Shown here piece by piece: positions 50,782-59,259 of a stretch of 64,000 nucleotides of DNA. Each line of letters opens with the position of its first letter. The stretch's first letter is position 1. The position numbers and the translations under genes are program-made. A model generated the notes under the pieces. It made no database searches. It was not told the origin of the DNA and worked only from the letters and a program-made list of their open reading frames with translations. Source of the stretch: UBA7455 sp026713185 (GTDB lineage: Bacteria; Pseudomonadota; Gammaproteobacteria; Pseudomonadales; Azotimanducaceae); assembly GCA_963665785.1 (NCBI GenBank), contig OY762456.1, positions 2,976,001 through 3,040,000 on the forward strand. The letters run 5' to 3'.

Positions 50782-51897
50782 ATGTCAAAGCCACTAAAAG
50801 TCGGTCTTGTAGGCACTGGCGGTATTTCCAAGGCCCATCTGCCGGTGTACCTGGAGCATCCCGATCGGGTACAGCTTACAGCATGTTGCGACATTGTTGA
50901 GCCGCTGGCTCAGGCGTTTGCTGTTAATGCGGGTATCAACGATGTTTACACGGACCTTGACGACATGCTTCGCAATGCCGACATTGATGCTGTAGACATC
51001 TGCACCGGGCATGCCCAGCATGCCGAGCAGTCAATAGCAGCTGCCGAAGCCGGCAAGCATGTGCTGGTCGAGAAAATCATGGGGAACACCGGCGATGAAT
51101 GTCGAGACATGATTGCCGCAGCCGATAAATCGGGGGTAACCCTGATGGTTGCCCAGATGGTGCGTTTTTCGCCGGAAACTGCCGCTGTTAAACGATTCAT
51201 TGATGCTGGCGGTCTGGGCGAAATTCAAGCATGTAGAACCCACGTGATCATGCAGGGCCCGAATAAATCCTGGATGAACGACGCCGCTGCCGGTGGCGGG
51301 GTCCTGATGCTCAACACGGTCCATCACGTTGATCTACTGCGCTATTACATTGGCAACGTTAAACGAATATTTGGGATTCGCAGGACCGTACAGCCGCAAA
51401 TGGAGAATGGCGCCGAAGACCTGTGCGCTGCAACCATGGAATTCGAGAACGGCGTCATCGGCGATGTATTTGCCAGCTGGACCACCTATCTCACACCCGA
51501 ACACGCCTCTTATATGATGTTGGGCAGCAAGGGGACCATTCACTCTACCCACCCGGAAAACAGAGAACAGGCAGGATCCCACTTTGGGCCTATAAAATTT
51601 GCTGTCAAATCCGCGGAAAGGGATGCTGCGCGAGCCGCACGAAGATCATCTGACCGGTCGTTCGAAGAGACGATCAAAGAAACATTGAACCCTGAATTCG
51701 ACACTTTTGATACATCCGATACCGGCTTGCCAAGCAGGAACGCCTTTATCAACCAGACGCTGCACTTTGAGGAATGTATCAGAACGGGCGCCGAGCCGAT
51801 CAGCAGTGGTCGCGACAACATCGAAACGGTGAAGATAATCCTTGGTATCCTGGAGTCGTCCCGCACTGGCCTTCCAGTCGATCTTGCCGATCTGTAG
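50782..51897 (+). CDS. Gfo/Idh/MocA-family oxidoreductase
   Basis: A 371-residue NAD(P)-dependent dehydrogenase: Rossmann start KVGLVGTGGISKAHLPVYLE, ICTGHAQHAEQSIAAAEAGK and VLVEKIMGNT, where the usual EKP is EKI. The C-terminal domain has GGGVLMLNTVHHVDLLRYYI, with the His/Asp pair typical of the active site. It is the first gene of the rightward set running to 59102; the next gene follows after 47 bp behind GGGAGG. It differs from the family member at 29735-30757 and is not a close copy. Confidence 0.9.
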   Translation: MSKPLKVGLVGTGGISKAHLPVYLEHPDRVQLTACCDIVEPLAQAFAVNAGINDVYTDLDDMLRNADIDAVDICTGHAQHAEQSIAAAEAGKHVLVEKIMGNTGDECRDMIAAADKSGVTLMVAQMVRFSPETAAVKRFIDAGGLGEIQACRTHVIMQGPNKSWMNDAAAGGGVLMLNTVHHVDLLRYYIGNVKRIFGIRRTVQPQMENGAEDLCAATMEFENGVIGDVFASWTTYLTPEHASYMMLGSKGTIHSTHPENREQAGSHFGPIKFAVKSAERDAARAARRSSDRSFEETIKETLNPEFDTFDTSDTGLPSRNAFINQTLHFEECIRTGAEPISSGRDNIETVKIILGILESSRTGLPVDLADL

Positions 51898-51944
51898 CAT
51901 TGAACTGAAAATCAAAACAACGCCTTTATAGGGAGGACCTGAAC

Positions 51945-52847
51945 ATGGGCACACTAGTAACTTTTCCAAAAGAAAGACATGCCAGTGGGAAGCAGATGAC
52001 ACCCGCTGACATGAAGGATGAAATGGATCGGGAGATTCTTGCCAGAATCCTGCTTGAGAACGTTCGCAGGTGGATCGCCGACCCGACACGGGATGCGATT
52101 TTCGGCATGGATCTACCCCAGACGCCAAGCCCGAAGCTGACACCGGAACAGATCAGGGAGATGGACAAGTCAGGCGCCGGAACCTTTGGCCACACCACTA
52201 TTATTGAGCCTTTTGACCTTGATCTGTACGAGTCCTACATGTACCCGCCGCTGCGCATGCCGGAGAAACCGCAGGTCATGATTTCGTATTGGGACATGAA
52301 CCATAAACCTGTCAATTTCATCGAGGGGCGCGTGATGGTCAAGGCCTTGTGTCCGGATGGTATCGAGTCATGGCTGGTAATCCTGGTGCCAGTGCCAAAT
52401 TTTTATACTGCTTTGGAGGGTAACTGCTGGGGATGGCCCAAATATGTTGCCGACGAGATGACGGTAGAAAAGGACCACTCTGAAGTCATCTACGAGGGCA
52501 AGCCAAGTCTGACCATGGATTTCACCCCTGGCGGGCTTGATGATGCTACCATAAAGCAGTTGAAGGATAACGGGACTGAAGGCGGCAACACGGTGTCGTT
52601 TCATATCAACGGCGGCGGTATGACTTTAATCAGGCAGGGACTGGGTCCGGAAAGTGCCCGTACCTCATACCTGGGGAACCATTTTGCTGAGTGGGAAGCG
52701 GGTATGATCAAAACCTGGATTCGTCCTGAGGACCCTTGTTCCGGACTGCTTCCACCTGATTGTGTTACACCTGGAGTATGGCAGCGTACCTTTAACACCG
52801 GTGGCAGTGGTGGTGGCGGCGGAATGTACAAGGTGAAGTACGAATAA
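51945..52847 (+). CDS. Acetoacetate-decarboxylase-like protein (copy 1)
   Basis: A 300-residue protein with the fold pattern of acetoacetate decarboxylases, which use a Schiff-base lysine. FIEGRVMVKALCPDGIESWL and GNCWGWPKYVADEMTVEKDH match the family core, and K166 of WGWPK lies where the catalytic lysine is expected. About 90 extra N-terminal residues (ILARILLENVRRWIADPTRD) are not typical of the short clostridial enzyme. The C-terminus is a glycine run followed by MYKVKYE. Many homologues are not decarboxylases but aldol/lyase-type enzymes, so the reaction is open. A tandem copy follows 55 bp later. Confidence 0.75.
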   Translation: MGTLVTFPKERHASGKQMTPADMKDEMDREILARILLENVRRWIADPTRDAIFGMDLPQTPSPKLTPEQIREMDKSGAGTFGHTTIIEPFDLDLYESYMYPPLRMPEKPQVMISYWDMNHKPVNFIEGRVMVKALCPDGIESWLVILVPVPNFYTALEGNCWGWPKYVADEMTVEKDHSEVIYEGKPSLTMDFTPGGLDDATIKQLKDNGTEGGNTVSFHINGGGMTLIRQGLGPESARTSYLGNHFAEWEAGMIKTWIRPEDPCSGLLPPDCVTPGVWQRTFNTGGSGGGGGMYKVKYE

Positions 52848-52902
52848 AAAGACGACTAAGCAATACAAGTAATTCAAAAACAAGCCTTTAAGGAGGAGTT
52901 AA

Positions 52903-53796
52903 ATGGGGACGATTGTTACTTACCCTAAAGAAAAACACGCAGACGGCAAACAGTTCGATTTCAGGAATGTAAAAACTGACCTGGATCGGGCAATTGTGGC
53001 GAGAATTCTGCTCGAAAACGTTCGCAAGTGGGTCGCGGACCCAACCCGGGACGCAATCTTCAACATGGATCTGGACATGGGAGAACCCGGCCCGGAGTTG
53101 ACATCAGAGCAGATCGAGGAGATGGACAAGGCTGGGAATGGGTCCTTCGGTCACACCACTATCATCGAGCCTTATGACCTTGATCTGTACGAGTCATACA
53201 TGTACCCACCTCTGCGTATGCCGGAAAAGCCACAGATAATGGTTTCCTACTGGGATATGAACCAATCGCCGGTCAATTTCATCGAAGGTCGCGTGATGGT
53301 CAAGACTTTATGTCCGGATGGTATCGAATCGTGGCTGGTGATCCTGGTGCCGGTACCAAACTTTCACACTGCACTGGAAGGTAACTGCTGGGGATGGCCC
53401 AAATATGTGGCGGATGAGATGACGGTGGAGAAGGAACACTCTGAAGTCATCTACGAAGGCAAACCAAGTCTGACCATGGATTTCACCCCGGGCGGCGTCG
53501 ATGATGCCACCATAAAGCAGCTCAAGGAAAACGGGACCGAAGGCGGCAACACGGTTTCGTTTCACATCAACGGCGGCGGTATGACTCTACTGAGGCAGGG
53601 GCTTGGCCCCAACGCACCTCGTCGGGGGACCCATTTTGCTGAATGGGTACCTGGCATGATCAGAACCTGGATTCGACCAGAGGACCCCTGTTCCGGACTG
53701 CTGCCACCCGATTGTGTTACCCCTGGAGTCTGGCAACGGTCTTTTGGCACCGGTGGTGGCGGCGGTGGTGGAATGTACAAGGTAAAGTACGAATAG
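52903..53796 (+). CDS. Acetoacetate-decarboxylase-like protein (copy 2)
   Basis: A 297-residue tandem paralogue of the previous gene, preceded by a very strong AAGGAGGAG. The middle and C-terminal parts are almost identical at both DNA and protein level (SWLVILVPVPNFHTALEGN, CWGWPKYVADEMTVEKEHSE), while the N-terminal 80 residues differ more. The WGWPK lysine is kept, as are the glycine run and MYKVKYE end. The gene pair looks like a fairly recent duplication, perhaps giving a hetero-oligomer or higher dose. Confidence 0.75.
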   Translation: MGTIVTYPKEKHADGKQFDFRNVKTDLDRAIVARILLENVRKWVADPTRDAIFNMDLDMGEPGPELTSEQIEEMDKAGNGSFGHTTIIEPYDLDLYESYMYPPLRMPEKPQIMVSYWDMNQSPVNFIEGRVMVKTLCPDGIESWLVILVPVPNFHTALEGNCWGWPKYVADEMTVEKEHSEVIYEGKPSLTMDFTPGGVDDATIKQLKENGTEGGNTVSFHINGGGMTLLRQGLGPNAPRRGTHFAEWVPGMIRTWIRPEDPCSGLLPPDCVTPGVWQRSFGTGGGGGGGMYKVKYE

Positions 53797-53854
53797 GAAG
53801 TACGAATCCTGCATGTACGCACAACCCTGTTCTCGGACAGTGTAAGTCAATGAT

Positions 53855-54970
53855 ATGACAGCGTCGCCGTTCACGATCGAGATTCCGGACACAGCGCTGG
53901 CAGACCTGCGCGAACGGCTGCAACGTACGCGTTGGCCAACTGATTTGAAGCCCGGGTCCGGCTGGCTTTACGGCACTGACAATGCCTGGCTAAGAGAGCT
54001 TTGTGCCTACTGGGTCGATGAATTCGACTGGCGTGCGCAGGAGAAAGCTCTCAACCGCCACGACCACTTCATACGTGAAGTCGACGGGTTTCGTCTGCAC
54101 TACGTTCACGCTTCGGGGCAAGGACCCAATCCCCTGCCCCTCGTAATCACCCACGGCTGGCCCAGCACCTTCTATGACTTCGACAAGGTCATTGAACCAC
54201 TGGCCAACCCGGGTGAAAATGGCGGCGACCCCGCCGATGCCTTCGATGTGATCATCCCTTCCATGCCTGGCTACGCATTCTCCGAGCGTCCTACTGTTCC
54301 TGGGTACGGCCCGGCACGCATCGCCGAATTGTGGGACCGACTGATGTCGGATATGGGCCACGAGCGTTATGGTGCGTATGGAGGCGACTGGGGCGGAACC
54401 GTGACAGGTCTGATCGGCCGTAATTACCCACAGCGAGTCGTGGGCATTCACCGCCTGGTCGGTGGTATCCCCCGGCTGGCTCCGAAACCCGGAGAAAGCG
54501 ACGAAGAGCGTACGATCCGACTTGCCGATGGCGGCGGGTACGGACATATCCAGAGCACGCGACCACAGACGCTTGCCTTCGGGTTGACAGACTCACCTGC
54601 TGGACTGGCAGGCTGGATCGTAGAGAAGTGGCAAGCCTGGAGCGATTGTCATGGCGACATCGAATCGCGTTTCACTAAGGACGAACTGCTGACCACGATC
54701 TCGCTGTACTGGTTCACGGAGACTATCTACAGCAGTATCTTCCTGTACTACGAAAATGCGCATAACAGTGCTGATCGAGTCCGTACCAGAATTGAAGTTC
54801 CCTGCGGTTTTTCGGTCTGCCGATGGCTTAACCAGACCCGGGAAGAGCTTGCCCGTGAATCAAATCTTGTGCACTGGACCGAGTTTGATCGCGGCGCGCA
54901 TTTTGCCGCGACCGAGGAACCGGAACTGCTCGTCAATGATATTCGCAAGTTCTTCCGACCCTTGCGCTAA
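53855..54970 (+). CDS. Epoxide hydrolase-family protein
   Basis: A 371-residue alpha/beta hydrolase with an N-terminal epoxide-hydrolase (EHN) segment (FTIEIPDTALADLRERLQRT, RWPTD). The core has THGWPSTFYDF (the HGxP oxyanion motif), GGDWGGTVTG with nucleophile D178, and a C-terminal H349 in GAHFAATEEPELL. The charge-relay acid is not assigned. Such enzymes open epoxides to diols, as in juvenile-hormone or terpene-oxide hydrolases. It lies in the same direction between the decarboxylase-like pair and the PhyH-HEAT gene. Confidence 0.9.
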   Translation: MTASPFTIEIPDTALADLRERLQRTRWPTDLKPGSGWLYGTDNAWLRELCAYWVDEFDWRAQEKALNRHDHFIREVDGFRLHYVHASGQGPNPLPLVITHGWPSTFYDFDKVIEPLANPGENGGDPADAFDVIIPSMPGYAFSERPTVPGYGPARIAELWDRLMSDMGHERYGAYGGDWGGTVTGLIGRNYPQRVVGIHRLVGGIPRLAPKPGESDEERTIRLADGGGYGHIQSTRPQTLAFGLTDSPAGLAGWIVEKWQAWSDCHGDIESRFTKDELLTTISLYWFTETIYSSIFLYYENAHNSADRVRTRIEVPCGFSVCRWLNQTREELARESNLVHWTEFDRGAHFAATEEPELLVNDIRKFFRPLR

Positions 54971-55016
54971 ACGCGATACACTGCAATGATCTGCTCGTTG
55001 GAATGAGGAAACCGGA

Positions 55017-56633
55017 GTGAAGCGCAACAGCATCAAACTGGACGACGAACAGGTTCGCAGGTTTATCTGCGATGGCGTCCTGGTACTTGATAGCGGCGTC
55101 GCACCTGCCATCAATCAGCAAATCTTTGAAAAAATCCAGTGGAACAACACCCGTGAATTCAACATGGGCAACAATGTTTTGCCCCGGATTGCAGAGTTAC
55201 AGCATGTACTGGATGCCCCGGTCATCCACGGCGCCCTGCAGAGCATTCTCGGAGACGACTACATTCTCCATCCGCATCGATACATGCATGCCAGTGAACC
55301 ACTTGACGAGGCGGCGCGGGAAGTGTCCCTGAACGGTGATGAGCATGGTCCACTCATGGGCGAGGGATCAACGGCCAACAGTGCCTGGCACCAGGACGGC
55401 CAGTGTCCACTCGGCCGGGCCCGGTATCATGTTCCCCGGCTCGCCATGATCATCTACTTTCCCCAGGATACGCCGGTCGAACGCGGCCCCACCCGGGTCA
55501 TTCCGGGCACCCATCTGCATGCCTGCCTGCATGATAGCGACTATCCATTTGCGTTTGTTTCAGACCGCATCAGGGCAGGCACATGCCTGTTGATCGCATT
55601 TGATATCGCCCATGCCGCGCTCAGTAACCTGACAGACATGAGTCGCTATATGTTCAAGTTCGTGTTCCTGCGCAGGAGCAACCCCACGGCGCCGGACTGG
55701 TGTGGTGGCAACACCTCCTGGCGGGCGCCACAGGCACGCCTGGGCAGGTTTGATCACAGCAAAGCCTGGTCCTATATCTGGGACTGGATGCGTGCCGCAC
55801 CGCGTTCCGCAAATTTTGACCGGGTGGCGTCAGGAGACATACAACGATGGATTGGGCTACTCAACGGCATCGACCAACAGGCCCGTCTTGAAGCCATCTA
55901 CGAACTCGCCAATATAGGTACCGATGCCATTGAACCGCTGCAGGAAAGCTTGCTTCAATACGCGGGTCAGCGGCGTGAATTCGGTGTGCCGTACCACAGG
56001 GACAAGGCAGGTGCGTTTGTCCCGAAAGGTGATCCTTATGAACGTCGTTGGAACGATGTCGCTTGTGTACCGCAGGACGAGGCATATGCGCTGAGCGCTA
56101 TGGGTGAGGTCGCCGTGCAGCCGTTGATTGCGTTGCTCAAAACTGATGATGCCTGGATCAAGATCAACGCTGCTTTTGCCCTGGGAGAGATAGGTAAACC
56201 CGCTGCCTGCGCCATGGCCGACCTGGCGGAGCTTCTGGATCATGAACTGCATCAGGTTGCGCGCACAAGTCTTGATGCGATGGCCTTTATCGGCGTCAAT
56301 ACCCGTGTTGCGCTGCCCTCCATAAAAAAAATACTGACCGTGGACAATCCTTGCTGGCAGGATCATAACCAGCGCGGGGGTTGGACCGGCGAAAATCAGG
56401 CGCGATTCAATGCGTTGTGTGCGTTGTTGAATTCCGATATCCCAAAAGAAGAATTTGAAGATCTGCTTATTGCCAGCCTTGACGACGCCATTGGCTACGT
56501 ACCAGCGCTGGCGCTTGAAGCGCTTACTTGTGATCACGGTGGCGAGGACCGCCAGGGGCTGCGGCGGGCCCTTGACTATCTGAAATTACATCGTTGGGAT
56601 GACACGTTGGCTAACGGACAACGTGTTTACTGA
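55017..56633 (+). CDS. PhyH-type dioxygenase fused to HEAT repeats
   Basis: A 538-residue paralogue of the protein at 44256-45845. The Fe(II)/2-oxoglutarate domain has H125 and D127 in AWHQDGQCPLGRARYHVPR, GPTRVIPGTHLHA and distal H199 in LIAFDIAHAALSNLTDMSRY. The C-terminal half has HEAT repeats (VAVQPLIALLKTDDAWIKIN, AAFALGEIGKPAACAMADLA). The GTG start has GAGGAA six bases upstream. The domain should hydroxylate a small molecule or a protein partner held by the HEAT part. It lies 46 bp after the epoxide hydrolase and 66 bp before the CoA-transferase, so it is probably in the same transcript. Confidence 0.87.
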   Translation: MKRNSIKLDDEQVRRFICDGVLVLDSGVAPAINQQIFEKIQWNNTREFNMGNNVLPRIAELQHVLDAPVIHGALQSILGDDYILHPHRYMHASEPLDEAAREVSLNGDEHGPLMGEGSTANSAWHQDGQCPLGRARYHVPRLAMIIYFPQDTPVERGPTRVIPGTHLHACLHDSDYPFAFVSDRIRAGTCLLIAFDIAHAALSNLTDMSRYMFKFVFLRRSNPTAPDWCGGNTSWRAPQARLGRFDHSKAWSYIWDWMRAAPRSANFDRVASGDIQRWIGLLNGIDQQARLEAIYELANIGTDAIEPLQESLLQYAGQRREFGVPYHRDKAGAFVPKGDPYERRWNDVACVPQDEAYALSAMGEVAVQPLIALLKTDDAWIKINAAFALGEIGKPAACAMADLAELLDHELHQVARTSLDAMAFIGVNTRVALPSIKKILTVDNPCWQDHNQRGGWTGENQARFNALCALLNSDIPKEEFEDLLIASLDDAIGYVPALALEALTCDHGGEDRQGLRRALDYLKLHRWDDTLANGQRVY

Positions 56634-56699
56634 GTCTTTGCGCTGTGCAACCGCCATCGGGGGAACTGACTCAATGACTACTATAACGGGAGGTTTTTG

Positions 56700-57893
56700 A
56701 TGGGAGCACTTGAGGGCCTGCGTATACTTGATATGACACAATATGAGGCGGGACCTGGCTGCACCCAGGCGCTCGCATGGCTTGGCGCCGATGTGGTCAA
56801 AGTGGAATCCTTTGATGGCGACCCGGGACGTGGTCCCGACGGACACGGCGATTATTTTATAACATGGAACAGTAATAAGCGTAGCATCTCGATCGACCTG
56901 CGCAAATCAGAAGGCAGGGAATTACTGCTTGAACTGCTGCCGAACTACGATGTGTTCATCGAAAATTACAGCCCGGGTTCGATGGAAAGGCTCGATCTGG
57001 GTTATGACGTAATGAAAGCCGTCAACCCGGGGATCATCTACGCACGGATCAAGGGTTTTGGGCTGTCTGGTCCGTGGTCCGGCTACAAATGTTTCGATAT
57101 GGTCGCCCAGGCTGCAGCGGGAGCGTTTTCTATTACCGGAGAGCTTGACGGGCCGCCAATGCGCCCGGGACCGACCATGGGTGATGCAGGAACCGGTGTC
57201 CAGATGGCACTTGCCATTACAGCTGCCTATGTTCAGAAGCTTAAAACAGGCAAAGGTCAAAAGATTGAGGTTTCGATGCAGGAAGCGATGACCTGGTACC
57301 TGAGGACTGCTGCTGCAAGGGGGCAGCGTCCCGGTACAGAACCCGCGACACGGTCAGGTAACGGCTATATGCCAACCTCCAGATTGTACCAGTGCAAGGG
57401 TGGTGGCCCGAACGATTATCTGTATGTGATGGGGACCACAGAGCCCATGTGGGAGAATTTCTGTGCGGTGATAGGTCGTCTGGATTTTCTGGAAGATTCG
57501 CGATTTGGCAGTCGAAGAGACCGGATCAAGAATATAGATGCGCTGGTACCAGAGATTTCCGCCTGGGTCGCCGAACGAGACAAGTACACCGCGATGCGCG
57601 AATTCTGTGAAGCGGGAGTGCCAGCAAGCGCGGTACTGGACACGAACGAGCTATATGAGAACCCGCACCTGGCTGAGCGAGGTTTTGTGCATGAGGTAGA
57701 GCATCCTGAACTCGGCAAGATCAGATTGCTTGGTTGGGCGCCCCGGATGTCAGAGAGCGACGTACCGATCAAAGCTGCGCCGATTCTGGGTCAGCACTCC
57801 CGCGAGGTGGTTGGGCAGGACCTTGGTCTCACTGACGACGACATTGACTCGCTGCTTGCTGATGGCGTGATCCGTGGTCAGAAGGCCCCGTGA
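56700..57893 (+). CDS. CoA-transferase family III (CaiB/BaiF type)
   Basis: A 397-residue CoA-transferase with LEGLRILDMTQYEAGPGCTQ, VKVESFDGDPGR, NSNKRSISIDLRKSEGRELL and D162 in GPTMGDAGTGVQMA as nucleophile. The ATG at 56700 has GGGAGG six bases before it; the TTG just upstream is not needed. It would activate an acid as its CoA thioester in the surrounding pathway. It is only distantly like the CoA-transferases at 2906 and 4272, so it is not a recent copy of them. Confidence 0.9.
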   Translation: MGALEGLRILDMTQYEAGPGCTQALAWLGADVVKVESFDGDPGRGPDGHGDYFITWNSNKRSISIDLRKSEGRELLLELLPNYDVFIENYSPGSMERLDLGYDVMKAVNPGIIYARIKGFGLSGPWSGYKCFDMVAQAAAGAFSITGELDGPPMRPGPTMGDAGTGVQMALAITAAYVQKLKTGKGQKIEVSMQEAMTWYLRTAAARGQRPGTEPATRSGNGYMPTSRLYQCKGGGPNDYLYVMGTTEPMWENFCAVIGRLDFLEDSRFGSRRDRIKNIDALVPEISAWVAERDKYTAMREFCEAGVPASAVLDTNELYENPHLAERGFVHEVEHPELGKIRLLGWAPRMSESDVPIKAAPILGQHSREVVGQDLGLTDDDIDSLLADGVIRGQKAP

Positions 57894-57920
57894 ATTGTCA
57901 TCCAGAACATACTTGATCAC

Positions 57921-59102
57921 ATGACCATCGATCAGCAAGTACAGCAGAGTTTTGGTCCAACAGTGTGTGTTGAAGGTCCTCTGGCAGCCTGTGGCGCTGG
58001 GCTGAGAATCAGTGGGATCAATTTGTGCAAGTCCTTGAGTCCAGAACAAGTCACCTGTCTGCTTGATGCTTTGAGCCAGTATCGCATCCTGTCCCTGCCG
58101 GGTCAGGACCTGACGACGTTTTCGCTTGCCCGTTTCGAGCGATTCGCCAACCACTGGGGTGCACCACTGCCTCACCCGAGTAACTACGCTCCCGGTGGTA
58201 AAATACGGCCACTCGATCAGAGTGTTACCGCCAGCGTTAACGCGGTCTTTCCTAAAGAGTTGCAGTGTCTACCCCACGAGTCGCCAGCCGTACTTGTGGC
58301 GGCGAACATTCGCGGCCACGATACCAAAGCAGACCGTCAAGCGCTCAGGAAGGTATTCGAGGGCGGAGACTGTTGGCATACAGACATCGAATATGAACAA
58401 ATACCGCTCTGGGTATCGATGTTTCTCGCCCACCAGGTGCCCGTTTCGCGAAACGCCCAAGGTGGTCACTGGGCTCAGGATCTACCGTGGGACAAAACAC
58501 ATCCATCATATCCCTATATCGAAGGTTCCAGTGACAGGCTGATGCACCTGCGCAGGCAACTCCCTCGCGACGGAGAGACACCGTTTGCCGATACGGCAGC
58601 AGCGTTTGCGGCCTTGTCGAGTGATGAGCAGTCACGTCTGTCCAGGGTTAAAATCAGAAGGCGAATAGTCGACTCAGACGAAGGATGGCTCGCTCCATTG
58701 GTTCGCACCAATCCCCGCTCCGGCATCAAATCACTGCACAGCCCGATCTGGGCTTCGCGACCGCGGAGTCGACCGCCGGTCGAAGTGGATGGGATGTCAG
58801 AAGAAGCCTCGCGTGCCTTTCTCGACGAGTTGGAAGCCCACGTTCTGCAACCCGAGTTTCGCTATGATCACGCTCATGGGACCGGTGACGTCACTATCTG
58901 GGATAATTTCATGACCCTGCACAGCTTCCCATGGCTCAAGGGTGACGTCCAATCGGTCGACGACGTGCGCCTGCTCTACCGCATTAGCTGCAAGGGTGAA
59001 CCGGCGCTGACGCTGCCAAGAAATGATTCCCCCGAGTGGCTTGCAGAACACATCACCTCCGGATACCAGACTCCTTCAGAAATAATCGAACAAAGATCGT
59101 AA
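57921..59102 (+). CDS. TauD/TfdA-family Fe(II)/2-oxoglutarate dioxygenase
   Basis: A 393-residue dioxygenase of the taurine/2,4-D dioxygenase type. H153 and D155 in GGDCWHTDIEYEQIP form the first metal-binding pair; the distal His is in VTIWDNFMTLHSFPW, and an Arg near LLYRISCKG should bind 2-oxoglutarate. The N-terminal 50 residues (CVEGPLAACGAGLRISGINL) match the start of the family. It is the last gene of the rightward set and provides a second dioxygenase beside the PhyH-HEAT protein. The 157 bp up to the convergent PLD-ATPase gene shows nothing recognisable. Confidence 0.88.
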   Translation: MTIDQQVQQSFGPTVCVEGPLAACGAGLRISGINLCKSLSPEQVTCLLDALSQYRILSLPGQDLTTFSLARFERFANHWGAPLPHPSNYAPGGKIRPLDQSVTASVNAVFPKELQCLPHESPAVLVAANIRGHDTKADRQALRKVFEGGDCWHTDIEYEQIPLWVSMFLAHQVPVSRNAQGGHWAQDLPWDKTHPSYPYIEGSSDRLMHLRRQLPRDGETPFADTAAAFAALSSDEQSRLSRVKIRRRIVDSDEGWLAPLVRTNPRSGIKSLHSPIWASRPRSRPPVEVDGMSEEASRAFLDELEAHVLQPEFRYDHAHGTGDVTIWDNFMTLHSFPWLKGDVQSVDDVRLLYRISCKGEPALTLPRNDSPEWLAEHITSGYQTPSEIIEQRS

Positions 59103-59259
59103 GTTTCTACCGTCTCGCCTGACCCGGATTGAGGATGTCACTCATCCGATTGTCCATCCAAAAACATCCATATATTGGCTATTTATCGGGTAAAACACTG
59201 GTCCAGACCTACAAGGGTATATTCCTGGACGGGTCTGTTGATCACAGGGTTAGTGAAAT

